From assembly GCA_964543195.1 (NCBI GenBank), contig CAZIXF010000007.1, positions 1-64,000 of the forward strand: a stretch of 64,000 bases of DNA, read 5' to 3'. The position numbers and the translations under genes were made by a program. The notes beneath the pieces are model-generated. The model searched no databases. It was not told the origin of the DNA and saw nothing but the letters and a program-made list of their open reading frames with translations. The DNA is from JAGTVG01 sp964543195. Lineage in GTDB: Bacteria; Bacteroidota; Bacteroidia; Cytophagales; Cyclobacteriaceae. Below, piece after piece: positions 52,999 through 62,214 of the stretch (within the stretch, counting starts at the first letter, position 1; every line of letters starts with the position of its first letter).

Positions 52999-53997
52999 AT
53001 GAAAGAAATTTTAAACCGATTATTTGAATACAAAAATTTGGACAAACCCACCGCAAAGGAAATTCTTAAAAACCTTGCACAGGGTGAATATAATAACAGT
53101 GAAGTGGCGTCCTTTCTTACGGTCTATCTCATGAGGAGCATAACCGTTGATGAACTGGAAGGATTCCGGGAAGCCATGCTTGAGCTTTGTATACCGGTTG
53201 ATCTTGGCGATGTGGATGCAATGGATCTCTGCGGTACGGGGGGAGATGGTAAAGACACGTTTAATATTTCCACCCTGGCTTCATTTGTGGTGGCTGGTGC
53301 CGGACAACCCGTGGCTAAACATGGTAACAACAGCGTATCGTCCGTTTGTGGCTCTTCCAATGTGCTGGCCAGTTTCGGAGTTCAGTTTACCAATGACATA
53401 GGCAAGCTGAAAAACAGTCTTGAAAAGTCAGGGATCTGTTATCTTCATGCCCCGCTATTTCATCCGGCTATGAAAAATGTGGCTCCCGTTCGAAAAGAAC
53501 TTGGAGTAAAGACCTTTTTTAATATGCTGGGGCCCATGGTAAATCCCGCCTTTGTGAACCGTCAGCTGGTGGGCGTATTCAGCCTGGAACTGGCCAGGTT
53601 GTACGGTTACCTCTATCAGCGGAACAGTAATAACTTTGCTATTGTGCATTCGCTCGATGGATATGATGAGATCAGCCTTACCGGCGGATTCAAGATCATA
53701 CAACCCGATAATGAACAGATATTGCATCCCGAAGACCTTGGATTGAAAAAAGTTCTCGCCAAGGAACTTCACGGAGGCAATTCGATTGAAGAAGCTGCAA
53801 TGATATTTCTTAATATTCTTGAAGGAAAGGGTACGGAGGCGCAGAATCATGTAATTATCGCCAATGCCGCAATGGCCTTGCTGGCATCCGGTAAGTACGG
53901 ATCTATACAGGATACCGTGGAATTGGCCGGGGATTCACTTTCCACAGGAAAGGCATTGCAGAGTTTTGAAAAATTTGTTGAACTGAACCAGGTCTGA
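52999..53997 (+). CDS. trpD: Anthranilate phosphoribosyltransferase
   Basis: A 332-residue enzyme joining PRPP and anthranilate. The PRPP loop CGTGGDGKDTFNIST (about 76-90), KHGNNSVSSVCGSSNVL (about 104-120) and the Asp-Glu metal site near DGYDEISLT are intact. It consumes PRPP, which histidine synthesis also needs; his genes lie in the same operon. Confidence 0.96.
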   Translation: MKEILNRLFEYKNLDKPTAKEILKNLAQGEYNNSEVASFLTVYLMRSITVDELEGFREAMLELCIPVDLGDVDAMDLCGTGGDGKDTFNISTLASFVVAGAGQPVAKHGNNSVSSVCGSSNVLASFGVQFTNDIGKLKNSLEKSGICYLHAPLFHPAMKNVAPVRKELGVKTFFNMLGPMVNPAFVNRQLVGVFSLELARLYGYLYQRNSNNFAIVHSLDGYDEISLTGGFKIIQPDNEQILHPEDLGLKKVLAKELHGGNSIEEAAMIFLNILEGKGTEAQNHVIIANAAMALLASGKYGSIQDTVELAGDSLSTGKALQSFEKFVELNQV

Positions 53998-53999
53998 TC

Positions 54000-54815
54000 A
54001 TGACCGTACTGGACGAGATTATAAAACATAAGAAAAAAGAAATTGAGGAGAAGAAAAGCCTTTTTCCTGTAAAATTGCTGGAAAAGAGCATTCATTTTGC
54101 ACCGGAAATCGTTTCTTTGAAAAAATATCTTCAACGGCCCGATAAATGCGGGATAATAGCCGAGTATAAAAGGAGATCACCCTCGAAAGGTGTCATTAAC
54201 AATTATGCTTCCGTAGAGATGACCTCCATCGGATACATGCAGGCCGGGGCGGCAGCGCTTTCTGTCCTGACAGACCATAAATTCTTTGGAGGCAGTAACG
54301 ATGACCTCACCGTTGCGCGCAGGTTTAACTTCTGTCCGATACTCAGAAAGGATTTTATTATCGATGAATATCAGGTTGTGGAAGCTAAATCGATCGGGGC
54401 GGATGTAATTCTTCTGATCGCTGCCGCATTGGATCCGGATAAGCTGAAGTCGCTGGCTGCTTTTGCCCGTTCCCTGGGACTGGAAGTGCTGATGGAGGTG
54501 CATAATGAGGATGAACTGCGCAACAATCTTCATGAGGAAATCGATCTTATCGGAGTGAACAACCGCGATCTGAAAAGTTTTAAGGTTACAATCGATACGT
54601 CCAGAAAATTGGCTTCCCTGATCCCGGATAAGTATATAAAGGTTTCCGAAAGCGGGATCAGCGATCCCGGCCATATTCATGATCTGAAAGAACATGGCTT
54701 TCAGGGATTCCTGATCGGCGAATATTTTATGAAACACAGCCGGCCGGGAAACGCCTGTGCCGGGTTCATTGAACAGATATACAGGATGGACGAAACTATA
54801 AAAAACAAGGAATAA
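54000..54815 (+). CDS. trpC: Indole-3-glycerol phosphate synthase
   Basis: A 271-residue TIM-barrel enzyme converting carboxyphenylamino-deoxyribulose phosphate to indoleglycerol phosphate. The motif AEYKRRSPSKG (about 51-61, catalytic Lys), LRKDFIIDEYQ, LIGVNNRDL and VSESGI are present. It is separate from trpF and only 2 bp after trpD. Confidence 0.96.
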   Translation: MTVLDEIIKHKKKEIEEKKSLFPVKLLEKSIHFAPEIVSLKKYLQRPDKCGIIAEYKRRSPSKGVINNYASVEMTSIGYMQAGAAALSVLTDHKFFGGSNDDLTVARRFNFCPILRKDFIIDEYQVVEAKSIGADVILLIAAALDPDKLKSLAAFARSLGLEVLMEVHNEDELRNNLHEEIDLIGVNNRDLKSFKVTIDTSRKLASLIPDKYIKVSESGISDPGHIHDLKEHGFQGFLIGEYFMKHSRPGNACAGFIEQIYRMDETIKNKE

Positions 54816-54819
54816 GATA

Positions 54820-55479
54820 ATGGATCTGGAACTGAAAATATGTGGTGTAAAGGATAAAGAGAATGCTGCGCGTGTAATGAAGTTCAATCCGGATTACATG
54901 GGTTTCATTTTTTATGAAAGATCCCCCCGTTATGTGGGAGGGGATCCCGGATGGATCGCATCGGTCGATGCGGATAGAAGAATAAAAAAAACCGGTGTAT
55001 TCGTCAATGAGAATACCGGTGAAATAGTGAACTGTGCCCAAAAAGCGAAATTAGAGGTAGTGCAGTTACATGGCAAGGAACCACCGGCAGATTGCCGGAA
55101 TATTGGAAAGGAAGGGTATGAGGTGATCAAGGTGTTTTCTATTGGTAAAACCTTTACCTGGCATGTGCTTGACCCTTACCTCGATTGCGTGGATTATTTT
55201 ATGTTTGATACCCTGGGCAAATACCTGGGTGGCAATGGCGTGCCGTTCGACTGGAGCTTGCTGGAAGGGTATCCGTTTGATAAACCCTTTTTCCTGAGTG
55301 GAGGCATTGGTCCGGATAATGTGGCTAATATCAGTCATCTGAAGCAGTCCCAGTTGTTTGCCATCGATGTAAACAGCAGGCTGGAGAGCCTTCCCGGTGT
55401 AAAGGATGCCGGCAAATTAAATGAGTTTATGAGTAAATTTCAAAGCTTAAAACATGATCGATCAGGACACGGAATATAA
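54820..55479 (+). CDS. trpF: Phosphoribosylanthranilate isomerase
   Basis: A 219-residue TIM-barrel isomerase. The catalytic Cys is in LKICGVKD (residue 7), MGFIFYERSPRYV binds substrate, and LSGGIGPDNV holds the phosphate loop. It overlaps trpB by 26 bp, which suggests coupled translation. Confidence 0.94.
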   Translation: MDLELKICGVKDKENAARVMKFNPDYMGFIFYERSPRYVGGDPGWIASVDADRRIKKTGVFVNENTGEIVNCAQKAKLEVVQLHGKEPPADCRNIGKEGYEVIKVFSIGKTFTWHVLDPYLDCVDYFMFDTLGKYLGGNGVPFDWSLLEGYPFDKPFFLSGGIGPDNVANISHLKQSQLFAIDVNSRLESLPGVKDAGKLNEFMSKFQSLKHDRSGHGI

Positions 55480-56650
55480 TGTAAAAGACGACGGGTATTA
55501 CGGGAATTTCGGGGGCTCTTTTATCCCTGAGATGTTATATCCCAATGTAGAGGAATTAAGAATTAATTATCTTCAGATCCTGAAGAGTAAAGCGTTTCAG
55601 GAGGAATTTTATGCCTTGCTGAAAACTTATGTGGGAAGGCCCACACCCCTGTATTTTGCCGAAAGGTTATCAGAGCATTACGGTGCCCGGATATACCTGA
55701 AGAGGGAGGATCTCTGTCATACCGGGGCTCATAAAGTAAACAATACCGTCGGGCAGATCCTTCTTGCCAGAAACCTGGGCAAAACAAAAATAATCGCTGA
55801 GACCGGTGCCGGCCAGCATGGGGTGGCAACGGCGACAGTCTGTGCCCTGATGGGTATGGAATGCATTGTGTATATGGGATCCCTCGATATGGAACGCCAG
55901 CGGCCCAATGTGGAGCGGATGAAGATCCTTGGAGCTGAGGTGAGGCCTGCTGAATGTGGTAATAAAACCCTCAAGGATGCTACCAATGAGGCTATGCGTC
56001 ACTGGATCAATAATCCGCGTGACACCCATTATATTATCGGCTCGGTGGTCGGGCCACATCCCTATCCTGATATGGTGGCCCGTTTTCAATCCGTGATCAG
56101 TGAAGAGATGAAGTGGCAGCTCCGGGAGGTGACAGGGAAGGAAGATCCGGACAGGATAATAGCCTGCCTGGGAGGGGGAAGTAATGCGGCCGGTGCTTTT
56201 TATCATTATTTCGATCAGAATGATGTACAGTTAATTGCCGTGGAGGCATCCGGCAAAGGAGTGGATTCGGGTGAATCTGCAGCCACTACGGCATTGGGCA
56301 GGACCGGGATACTTCATGGGAGCAAGACCATGCTTATGCAGACCGATGACGGCCAGGTGATTGAGCCGTATTCGATATCAGCCGGTCTGGATTACCCGGG
56401 TATCGGTCCTTTGCACGCCCATCTTTTCGATACCGGGAAAGCGGCCTTTTATAATGTAACGGATGAAGAGGCCATGAGGGCCGGGATCAGGCTGAGCCGG
56501 CTGGAGGGGATCATCCCTGCCATAGAATCAGCCCATGCCCTGGCTATCCTCGAAAAGTTCGATTTCAACAAGGATGAAGTGATCGTGGTCAATCTTTCGG
56601 GCAGAGGGGATAAAGATCTTGAAACTTATATTGATTGGGGGAAATATTGA
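55454..56650 (+). CDS. trpB: Tryptophan synthase beta chain
   Basis: A 398-residue PLP enzyme joining indole and serine. The PLP lysine is in the motif HTGAHKVNNTVGQ (about 88-100), the glutamate is in AETGAGQHGVA, and the phosphate-binding GGGSNA is at about 234-239. The sequence follows the canonical TrpB1 type that pairs with TrpA. Confidence 0.97.
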   Translation: MIDQDTEYNVKDDGYYGNFGGSFIPEMLYPNVEELRINYLQILKSKAFQEEFYALLKTYVGRPTPLYFAERLSEHYGARIYLKREDLCHTGAHKVNNTVGQILLARNLGKTKIIAETGAGQHGVATATVCALMGMECIVYMGSLDMERQRPNVERMKILGAEVRPAECGNKTLKDATNEAMRHWINNPRDTHYIIGSVVGPHPYPDMVARFQSVISEEMKWQLREVTGKEDPDRIIACLGGGSNAAGAFYHYFDQNDVQLIAVEASGKGVDSGESAATTALGRTGILHGSKTMLMQTDDGQVIEPYSISAGLDYPGIGPLHAHLFDTGKAAFYNVTDEEAMRAGIRLSRLEGIIPAIESAHALAILEKFDFNKDEVIVVNLSGRGDKDLETYIDWGKY

Positions 56651-56653
56651 ATT

Positions 56654-57445
56654 ATGGAAACAAAATTGACCAATCAGATAGAACAGACATTCATTAATAA
56701 AAAGGCTGATATATTATCTGCCTATTTTACGGCCGGTTTTCCCCATATTGACGACACCACCGGAATAATAAAAAGTCTTCAGGAAGGGGGGGCGGATCTG
56801 ATCGAGGTTGGGATACCTTTTTCCGATCCGGTGGCTGATGGTCCGACCATCCAGGAAAGCAATAAAAGGGCTTTGTCGAACGGGATTACCTTGAAAAAGA
56901 TACTTGAACAGCTATCTTTGATAAAATCCGAAATTGAAATTCCAGTTTTACTTATGGGATATCTCAACCCGGTTTATCAATATGGCATAGAGCGTTTTTG
57001 CAGGGATGCTCATGATGCCGGAGTTAGCGGCCTGATCATACCCGATCTTCCCATAAGGGAATACCAGGAACATTACCGGGATATATTTGAATCTCATGGG
57101 TTGTTTAATATTTTCCTGATCACCCCGGAAACTTCCGGAGACAGGATCAGGGAAATCGATTCGATCAGTCATGGTTTTATTTACATGGTGGCGGCTTCGA
57201 GTACTACCGGTGCGAAAAAGGGTATCACCAGGGAACAGACAAACTATTTTAAGCGGATAAAATCCATGAACCTGAAAACCCCCAGACTGGTTGGCTTTGG
57301 TATTTCCGATAATGAAAGTTTTTGCAGGGTTTGCCAGTACGCACATGGAGCAATCATAGGCAGTGCGATCATCAATTTACTGATGGAAAGTGATAATATA
57401 CATGAGGATCTTATCCGGTTCGTCCGGTCAGTAAAGGGAATTTAA
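56654..57445 (+). CDS. trpA: Tryptophan synthase alpha chain
   Basis: A 263-residue TIM-barrel subunit cleaving indoleglycerol phosphate. The catalytic Glu is in LIEVGIPFSDPVADGP (about 50-65), the catalytic Asp is in GLIIPDLP, and the phosphate site is in LVGFGISD. It follows trpB by 3 bp and completes the tryptophan set. Confidence 0.96.
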   Translation: METKLTNQIEQTFINKKADILSAYFTAGFPHIDDTTGIIKSLQEGGADLIEVGIPFSDPVADGPTIQESNKRALSNGITLKKILEQLSLIKSEIEIPVLLMGYLNPVYQYGIERFCRDAHDAGVSGLIIPDLPIREYQEHYRDIFESHGLFNIFLITPETSGDRIREIDSISHGFIYMVAASSTTGAKKGITREQTNYFKRIKSMNLKTPRLVGFGISDNESFCRVCQYAHGAIIGSAIINLLMESDNIHEDLIRFVRSVKGI

Positions 57446-57456
57446 AATCAGGGATC

Positions 57457-58476
57457 ATGATCATTCAACTTAAGAACGATATAAAGGAGTCTCAGAAACA
57501 ATCGATCCTGGATCATCTCAGGGCGATCGAATATAAGTCGAACGAGGTAAAAACCCAGAAAGGATGGTATATTATTGGCATAGGTAAAAAACCATTTGAT
57601 ATCCGTATGCTTGGGCATATGGAAGGGATCGATGACATTCATATTGTTTCGGACAATTATAAGCTGGTATCGAGAAAGTGGAAAGTCAAACCCGGTGAAA
57701 TAGATCTGGGTGAAGGGGTGAGGATAGGCGGTGAAAATTTTGCCCTTATGGCGGGACCCTGTTCCATCGAAGGTGAAGAGAACATACGAAAGACTTTGGA
57801 GCATCTCAGGAAAAACCATATCAGGATCATGCGCGGGGGTGTATACAAGCCGCGCAGCTCACCCTATTCCTTCCGCGGGCTGGGAATTGAGGGATTGAAA
57901 TTATGGCATAAACTGGCTTCCGAAGCGAATATCAAGATCATTACGGAAGTCATGCAGGTGTCCCAGATCGAACCGATGTATGATTATGTGGATGTCTACC
58001 AGGTAGGGGCCAGGAACACCCAGAATTTCAACCTGCTTGACGAACTGGGCAGGGTCGACAAACCCGTGATGATCAAAAGAGGTATATCCGGAACGATAGA
58101 TGAATTGCTGTATTCGGCCGAATATGTATTTTCGGGTGGGAATGAAAAACTCATTCTGTGCGAGCGGGGCATCCGTACCTATGAAAGGGCCAGTCGTAAT
58201 ACGCTCGACCTGAATGCGGTTCCCATTCTTAAAGAAAAAACCCATCTGCCGGTAATTGTAGATCCCTCACACGGCATCGGTATTCGTGATTATGTGGAGC
58301 CCATGGCCCTGGCCAGTGTGATGGCCGGGGCTGACGGGATCATGCTTGAGGTGCATGAAGAACCGGAAAAGGCTTTTTCAGATGGCCAGCAGACATTATA
58401 TTTCCATGAAGCAGAGCAAACCTATAAAAAAATAGACCAAATACTGGACCTCAGGAACCATCTGAACCAGATTTAA
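57457..58476 (+). CDS. aroF: DAHP synthase, type I-beta
   Basis: A 339-residue 3-deoxy-7-phosphoheptulonate synthase, the first step of the shikimate pathway that feeds TrpE. The N-terminal 70-odd residues form the ferredoxin-like regulatory domain of the I-beta group. The barrel carries MAGPCSIEGEE (metal Cys), GGVYKPRSSPYSFRG, QVGARNTQNFNLL, KRGISGTIDE and VDPSHGIG. Placement inside the trp operon couples precursor supply to tryptophan demand. Confidence 0.94.
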   Translation: MIIQLKNDIKESQKQSILDHLRAIEYKSNEVKTQKGWYIIGIGKKPFDIRMLGHMEGIDDIHIVSDNYKLVSRKWKVKPGEIDLGEGVRIGGENFALMAGPCSIEGEENIRKTLEHLRKNHIRIMRGGVYKPRSSPYSFRGLGIEGLKLWHKLASEANIKIITEVMQVSQIEPMYDYVDVYQVGARNTQNFNLLDELGRVDKPVMIKRGISGTIDELLYSAEYVFSGGNEKLILCERGIRTYERASRNTLDLNAVPILKEKTHLPVIVDPSHGIGIRDYVEPMALASVMAGADGIMLEVHEEPEKAFSDGQQTLYFHEAEQTYKKIDQILDLRNHLNQI

Positions 58477-58492
58477 TATTTATTGAATAATA

Positions 58493-59074
58493 ATGAAAGT
58501 TTCCATAATAAAATATAATGCGGGAAATGTACTATCGGTTACCCATGCTTTACACCGGCTTGGAATAGAACCCGAGATCACGGACGATCCGGAAAAGCTG
58601 AGATCGGCCGATAAGGTAATATTCCCGGGAGTAGGAGAAGCAAGTACGGCCATGAATTATTTAAAAGGCCGGGAACTGGATAAGCTCATACCGGAACTGA
58701 AGCAACCCTTTCTTGGCATTTGCCTGGGGCTTCAGCTCATGTGCACGTATTCCGAAGAAAATGACACACCCTGTCTCGGTATATTTGATGTGAAAGTGAA
58801 AAAGTTTCCTCCCAGGGATAAAGTGCCTCATATGGGATGGAACAGGCTGGAAAAAAAGGAGAATCCCTTGTTTAAAGGTACGCCATCCGATACTTTCCTT
58901 TATTTTGTGCATAGTTACTTTGCTGAAACAGGCCCGGATACCATAGCCGCATCGGAGTATATCCTGCCCTTCAGTGCGGCCATGAACCGGGATAATTTTT
59001 ATGCCATTCAGGCCCACCCGGAAAAAAGCGGGCAGGATGGACAAATTATTTTAAAGAATTTTCTGGATATATAA
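58493..59074 (+). CDS. hisH: Imidazole glycerol phosphate synthase, glutaminase subunit
   Basis: A 193-residue class I amidotransferase that passes ammonia to HisF. The nucleophile is C77 in GICLGLQLM, PGVGEA is the family-specific strand, and His and Glu lie in AIQAHPEKSG. It starts 16 bp after aroF with no visible terminator or promoter in the gap. Confidence 0.95.
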   Translation: MKVSIIKYNAGNVLSVTHALHRLGIEPEITDDPEKLRSADKVIFPGVGEASTAMNYLKGRELDKLIPELKQPFLGICLGLQLMCTYSEENDTPCLGIFDVKVKKFPPRDKVPHMGWNRLEKKENPLFKGTPSDTFLYFVHSYFAETGPDTIAASEYILPFSAAMNRDNFYAIQAHPEKSGQDGQIILKNFLDI

Positions 59075-59082
59075 GACAAGAT

Positions 59083-59802
59083 ATGGAAATCATTCCGGCA
59101 ATAGACATTATTAACGGGAAATGCGTCAGGCTTTCAATGGGAGATTATTCGAGGATGAAAACCTATGCGGATGATCCTGTGGGTGTGGCCAGGAAATTTA
59201 TGGATCACGGGATCAGGCGACTGCATCTCGTGGATCTCGATGGTGCCAAAGCAAAACACATTGTCAACCTGGAGATACTTGAACAGATTGCAAAACAAAC
59301 CCGGTTAAAGATAGATTTTGGCGGGGGAGTAAAATCAGACCCTGACATCGAAAACGCTTTCAGGGCGGGAGCCAGTATGGTGACCGGGGGAAGTGTAGCG
59401 GTAAAAGATCCCGGATTATTTGAAAACTGGGTACTGAGATACGGTCCGGATAAGATCATCCTGGGTGCGGATGTCAAGGATAAAAAGATTGCGGTAAGCG
59501 GCTGGCAGGAAACCTCTGAAAAGGATATATTTAATTTCCTGGCGCATTATCGTAAAAAATCCATCAAATTTGTAATTTGTACCGATGTGGCAAAAGATGG
59601 TGTAATGCAGGGACCGGCTTTTGACCTCTACCGGGAGATCATTGAGGAATTTCCCGATCTTTCCATCATAGCCAGTGGAGGAGTGACTACCCTTGATGAT
59701 ATTGATCAGTTACGGAAGATCGGTGTCTGGGGAGTGATCATTGGCAAAGCGATCTATGAAGGGAAAATTGATTTGAACGATTTAAAGGAATTTGTACACT
59801 GA
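59083..59802 (+). CDS. hisA: ProFAR isomerase (HisA)
   Basis: A 239-residue half-barrel-duplicated TIM enzyme. The catalytic Asp residues lie in PAIDIINGKCVRL (residue 8) and ICTDVAKDGVMQGP (about 164-177). FGGGVKSDPDIENA and ASGGVTTLDDI are the two phosphate-binding repeats. Confidence 0.95.
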   Translation: MEIIPAIDIINGKCVRLSMGDYSRMKTYADDPVGVARKFMDHGIRRLHLVDLDGAKAKHIVNLEILEQIAKQTRLKIDFGGGVKSDPDIENAFRAGASMVTGGSVAVKDPGLFENWVLRYGPDKIILGADVKDKKIAVSGWQETSEKDIFNFLAHYRKKSIKFVICTDVAKDGVMQGPAFDLYREIIEEFPDLSIIASGGVTTLDDIDQLRKIGVWGVIIGKAIYEGKIDLNDLKEFVH

Positions 59803-59806
59803 GATT

Positions 59807-60562
59807 ATGCTGACAAAAAGAATAATACCCTGTCTTGATGTAAAGGATGGAAGGACCGTTAAAGGCGTAAACTTCATCAATTTACGGGATGCAGGTGATG
59901 CGGTAGAACTGGGTCGGCTTTATGCCGAACAGGGGGCCGACGAACTGGTGTTCCTTGATATCACGGCTACGGTGGAAAAAAGGAAGACGTTGACCGAGCT
60001 GGTAAAAAGGGTGGCCGCCGAAATAAACATTCCTTTTACCGTGGGTGGCGGCATAGGTTCGATGGAAGATGTCTCTGCCTTGCTGAATGCAGGAGCTGAT
60101 AAAATATCGATCAACACGGCTGCGGTCAATGATCCCGCCCTGGTCGGTAAGCTCGCCAGGGAATTCGGCAGTCAGTGTATAGTCGTGGCGGTGGATACCA
60201 AAAATTACGGACAAACGGACAGGGTTCATATTCACGGTGGGAGAACCCCGACAGAAACAGATACCAGAACATGGATTAAAGAGGTGGAAAACCGGGGTGC
60301 CGGTGAGATCCTGCTTACCAGTATGGACCATGATGGTACGAAAAAAGGATTTGCCGTGACGCTCAATGCCGAAATTTCTGAACAGATATCCATACCGGTT
60401 ATTGCTTCCGGAGGGGCAGGGAATATGGATCATTTCCGGGAAGTTTTTACCACCGGGAAAGCCGATGCAGCGCTTGCCGCCAGCATTTTTCATTTCCGGG
60501 AGATCTCGATACCTGAACTGAAAGGTTATTTGAAAAAATGGGGAGTCCCCATGCGGATTTAA
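59807..60562 (+). CDS. hisF: Imidazole glycerol phosphate synthase, cyclase subunit
   Basis: A 251-residue TIM barrel that makes imidazole glycerol phosphate and AICAR. The motif IIPCLDVKDGRTVKG carries the first catalytic Asp, and LLTSMDHDGTKKGF the second. The ATG at 59807, 4 bp after hisA, fits family starts; an in-frame TTG at 59792 lies within hisA and is less likely. Confidence 0.95.
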   Translation: MLTKRIIPCLDVKDGRTVKGVNFINLRDAGDAVELGRLYAEQGADELVFLDITATVEKRKTLTELVKRVAAEINIPFTVGGGIGSMEDVSALLNAGADKISINTAAVNDPALVGKLAREFGSQCIVVAVDTKNYGQTDRVHIHGGRTPTETDTRTWIKEVENRGAGEILLTSMDHDGTKKGFAVTLNAEISEQISIPVIASGGAGNMDHFREVFTTGKADAALAASIFHFREISIPELKGYLKKWGVPMRI

Positions 60563-60576
60563 AAAAATTATTTAAC

Positions 60577-61170
60577 ATGACATTGGATTTTGATAAATAC
60601 GGAGGATTGATACCGGTCGTAATTCAGGATCAGGTTACCCTCAGGGTATTGATGGTCGGATTTATGAACCAGGAAGCTTACCAAAAGACCAGGAAGGAAA
60701 AGAAGGTAACCTTTTACAGCCGGTCAAGGCAAACCCTGTGGACCAAGGGTGAAACCTCGGGTAATTTTCTGTATGTAAAAGAAATGATCGAAGATTGTGA
60801 TCAGGATACCTTGCTGATTAAAGTCGATCCTGCCGGCCCGGTATGCCATACCGGTTCCGATACCTGTTTTAATGAATCGAATACCCGTGGTGTGCAGTTT
60901 ATCGATCACCTGGAGGGGGTTATTCGCGACCGGCATAACAATCCCTCCGAAAAATCGTATACCAGTTCCTTGTTTGCCAGAGGTATCAATAAGATTGCCC
61001 AGAAAGTGGGTGAAGAAGCCATAGAGGTCATTATCGAATCAAAAGATGAAGACAGGGATCTGTTCCTGAATGAATCGGCCGATCTGATCTATCATTTCCT
61101 TGTACTTCTGGAAGCAAAGGGTTATACTTTCAATGACGTGATAGAAATATTAGAGTCAAGGCATAAATAG
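60577..61170 (+). CDS. hisI: Bifunctional phosphoribosyl-AMP cyclohydrolase / phosphoribosyl-ATP pyrophosphatase
   Basis: A 197-residue fused enzyme (HisIE). The N-terminal cyclohydrolase (about 1-105) shows FMNQEAYQKT, FYSRSRQTLWTKGETSGN and the metal-binding DCDQDTLL with a Cys in CHTGSDTCF. The C-terminal pyrophosphatase (about 115-197) shows KVGEEAIEVIIESK. Start at the ATG at 60577; an in-frame ATG at 60538 would overlap hisF. It performs the second and third steps of histidine synthesis. Confidence 0.95.
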   Translation: MTLDFDKYGGLIPVVIQDQVTLRVLMVGFMNQEAYQKTRKEKKVTFYSRSRQTLWTKGETSGNFLYVKEMIEDCDQDTLLIKVDPAGPVCHTGSDTCFNESNTRGVQFIDHLEGVIRDRHNNPSEKSYTSSLFARGINKIAQKVGEEAIEVIIESKDEDRDLFLNESADLIYHFLVLLEAKGYTFNDVIEILESRHK

Positions 61171-61173
61171 CTT

Positions 61174-62106
61174 ATGGTATCGCAGGCTCCGGACACCATA
61201 TTAATGGTCAGACCGGCCAATTTCGGATATAATCCGCTCACGGCCGGTTCCAACGTTTTTCAGAAGACCGATGCGGAGATCTCATCCGGGGTGGTGAAAT
61301 CCCAGGGCCGGCTGGAGTTCGATCTTTTTGCAGAAAGGATAAGGGCAAGTGATATTGATGTGATCACTGTGGAAGATTCGCCGGAACCCATCACGCCGGA
61401 TGCGGTCTTCCCCAATAACTGGATTTCCTTTCATCATGACGGAACCGTGGTATTATACCCGATGATGGCTGAAAACCGAAGGCTTGAGAGAAGGAAGGAT
61501 ATTATTCTGACCCTTCAGAACCGTTATCATTTCCGGGTCGAAAGGATCATTGATCTTTCCATATATGAGCAATCGGGACATTTTTTGGAAGGTACGGGGA
61601 GCATGGTGATGGATTATGTAAACCGGAAAGTCTATGCCAATCCATCACCCCGGACCGATGAATTTGTGATCGACCGGTTCTGCCGGGAAATGAATTTCCG
61701 GAAGGTCATGTTCACTTCGGTTGATGAAGAGGGCCAGGACATATATCACACCAACGTAGTGATGTGTATCGGGACGGGCTATGTGGTGATCTGTCTTGAA
61801 TCAATCGTGGATGAAGCGGAACGGATCAATGTAATGCGTAGCTTTGAAGAGACGGGACATGAGATCATCGATATCAGTTACCTGCAGATGACCAGTTTTG
61901 CCGGGAATTTGCTGGAAGTCAATAATAAAAAGGGTGAACCGGTACTCATCATGTCGGAAACGGCTTTCAGGGTGCTGGGTAAAGACCAGCTAAAAACGTT
62001 GGAGAAATATACCGATATTCTTTATGCCTCGCTGGATACCATGGAAAAGTACGGAGGAGGCAGCGCCCGGTGCATGATCTCCGGTGTTTTTCTTCCCAGG
62101 ATCTGA
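61174..62106 (+). CDS. ctlX: Arginine-deiminase-related hydrolase (CtlX type)
   Basis: A 310-residue amidinotransferase-fold enzyme. The active-site segments are VFPNNW (about 86-91), GTGSMVMDYVN, and the nucleophile C300 in GGGSARCMISG at the end. The sequence resembles citrulline-utilisation hydrolases of Bacteroidota (CtlX), thought to act on citrulline or a related guanidino/ureido compound. It is 3 bp after hisIE and so should share the trp-his transcript. The biochemical role is inferred. Confidence 0.82.
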   Translation: MVSQAPDTILMVRPANFGYNPLTAGSNVFQKTDAEISSGVVKSQGRLEFDLFAERIRASDIDVITVEDSPEPITPDAVFPNNWISFHHDGTVVLYPMMAENRRLERRKDIILTLQNRYHFRVERIIDLSIYEQSGHFLEGTGSMVMDYVNRKVYANPSPRTDEFVIDRFCREMNFRKVMFTSVDEEGQDIYHTNVVMCIGTGYVVICLESIVDEAERINVMRSFEETGHEIIDISYLQMTSFAGNLLEVNNKKGEPVLIMSETAFRVLGKDQLKTLEKYTDILYASLDTMEKYGGGSARCMISGVFLPRI

Positions 62107-62214
62107 GACACTTATATCACTCCAAACCTTAAGACAGGAAGGTGTTTCACTCGACGGTTTTGATCAATCAGGTCAGAACAATTGCCAGCCAAGTAGAATA
62201 ATTCCGATCAATCC

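Noticed and set aside
59882..60493. Antisense 203-codon frame in hisF
   Set aside because: The hisF catalytic motifs show which strand is coding; the antisense frame has no recognisable domain.
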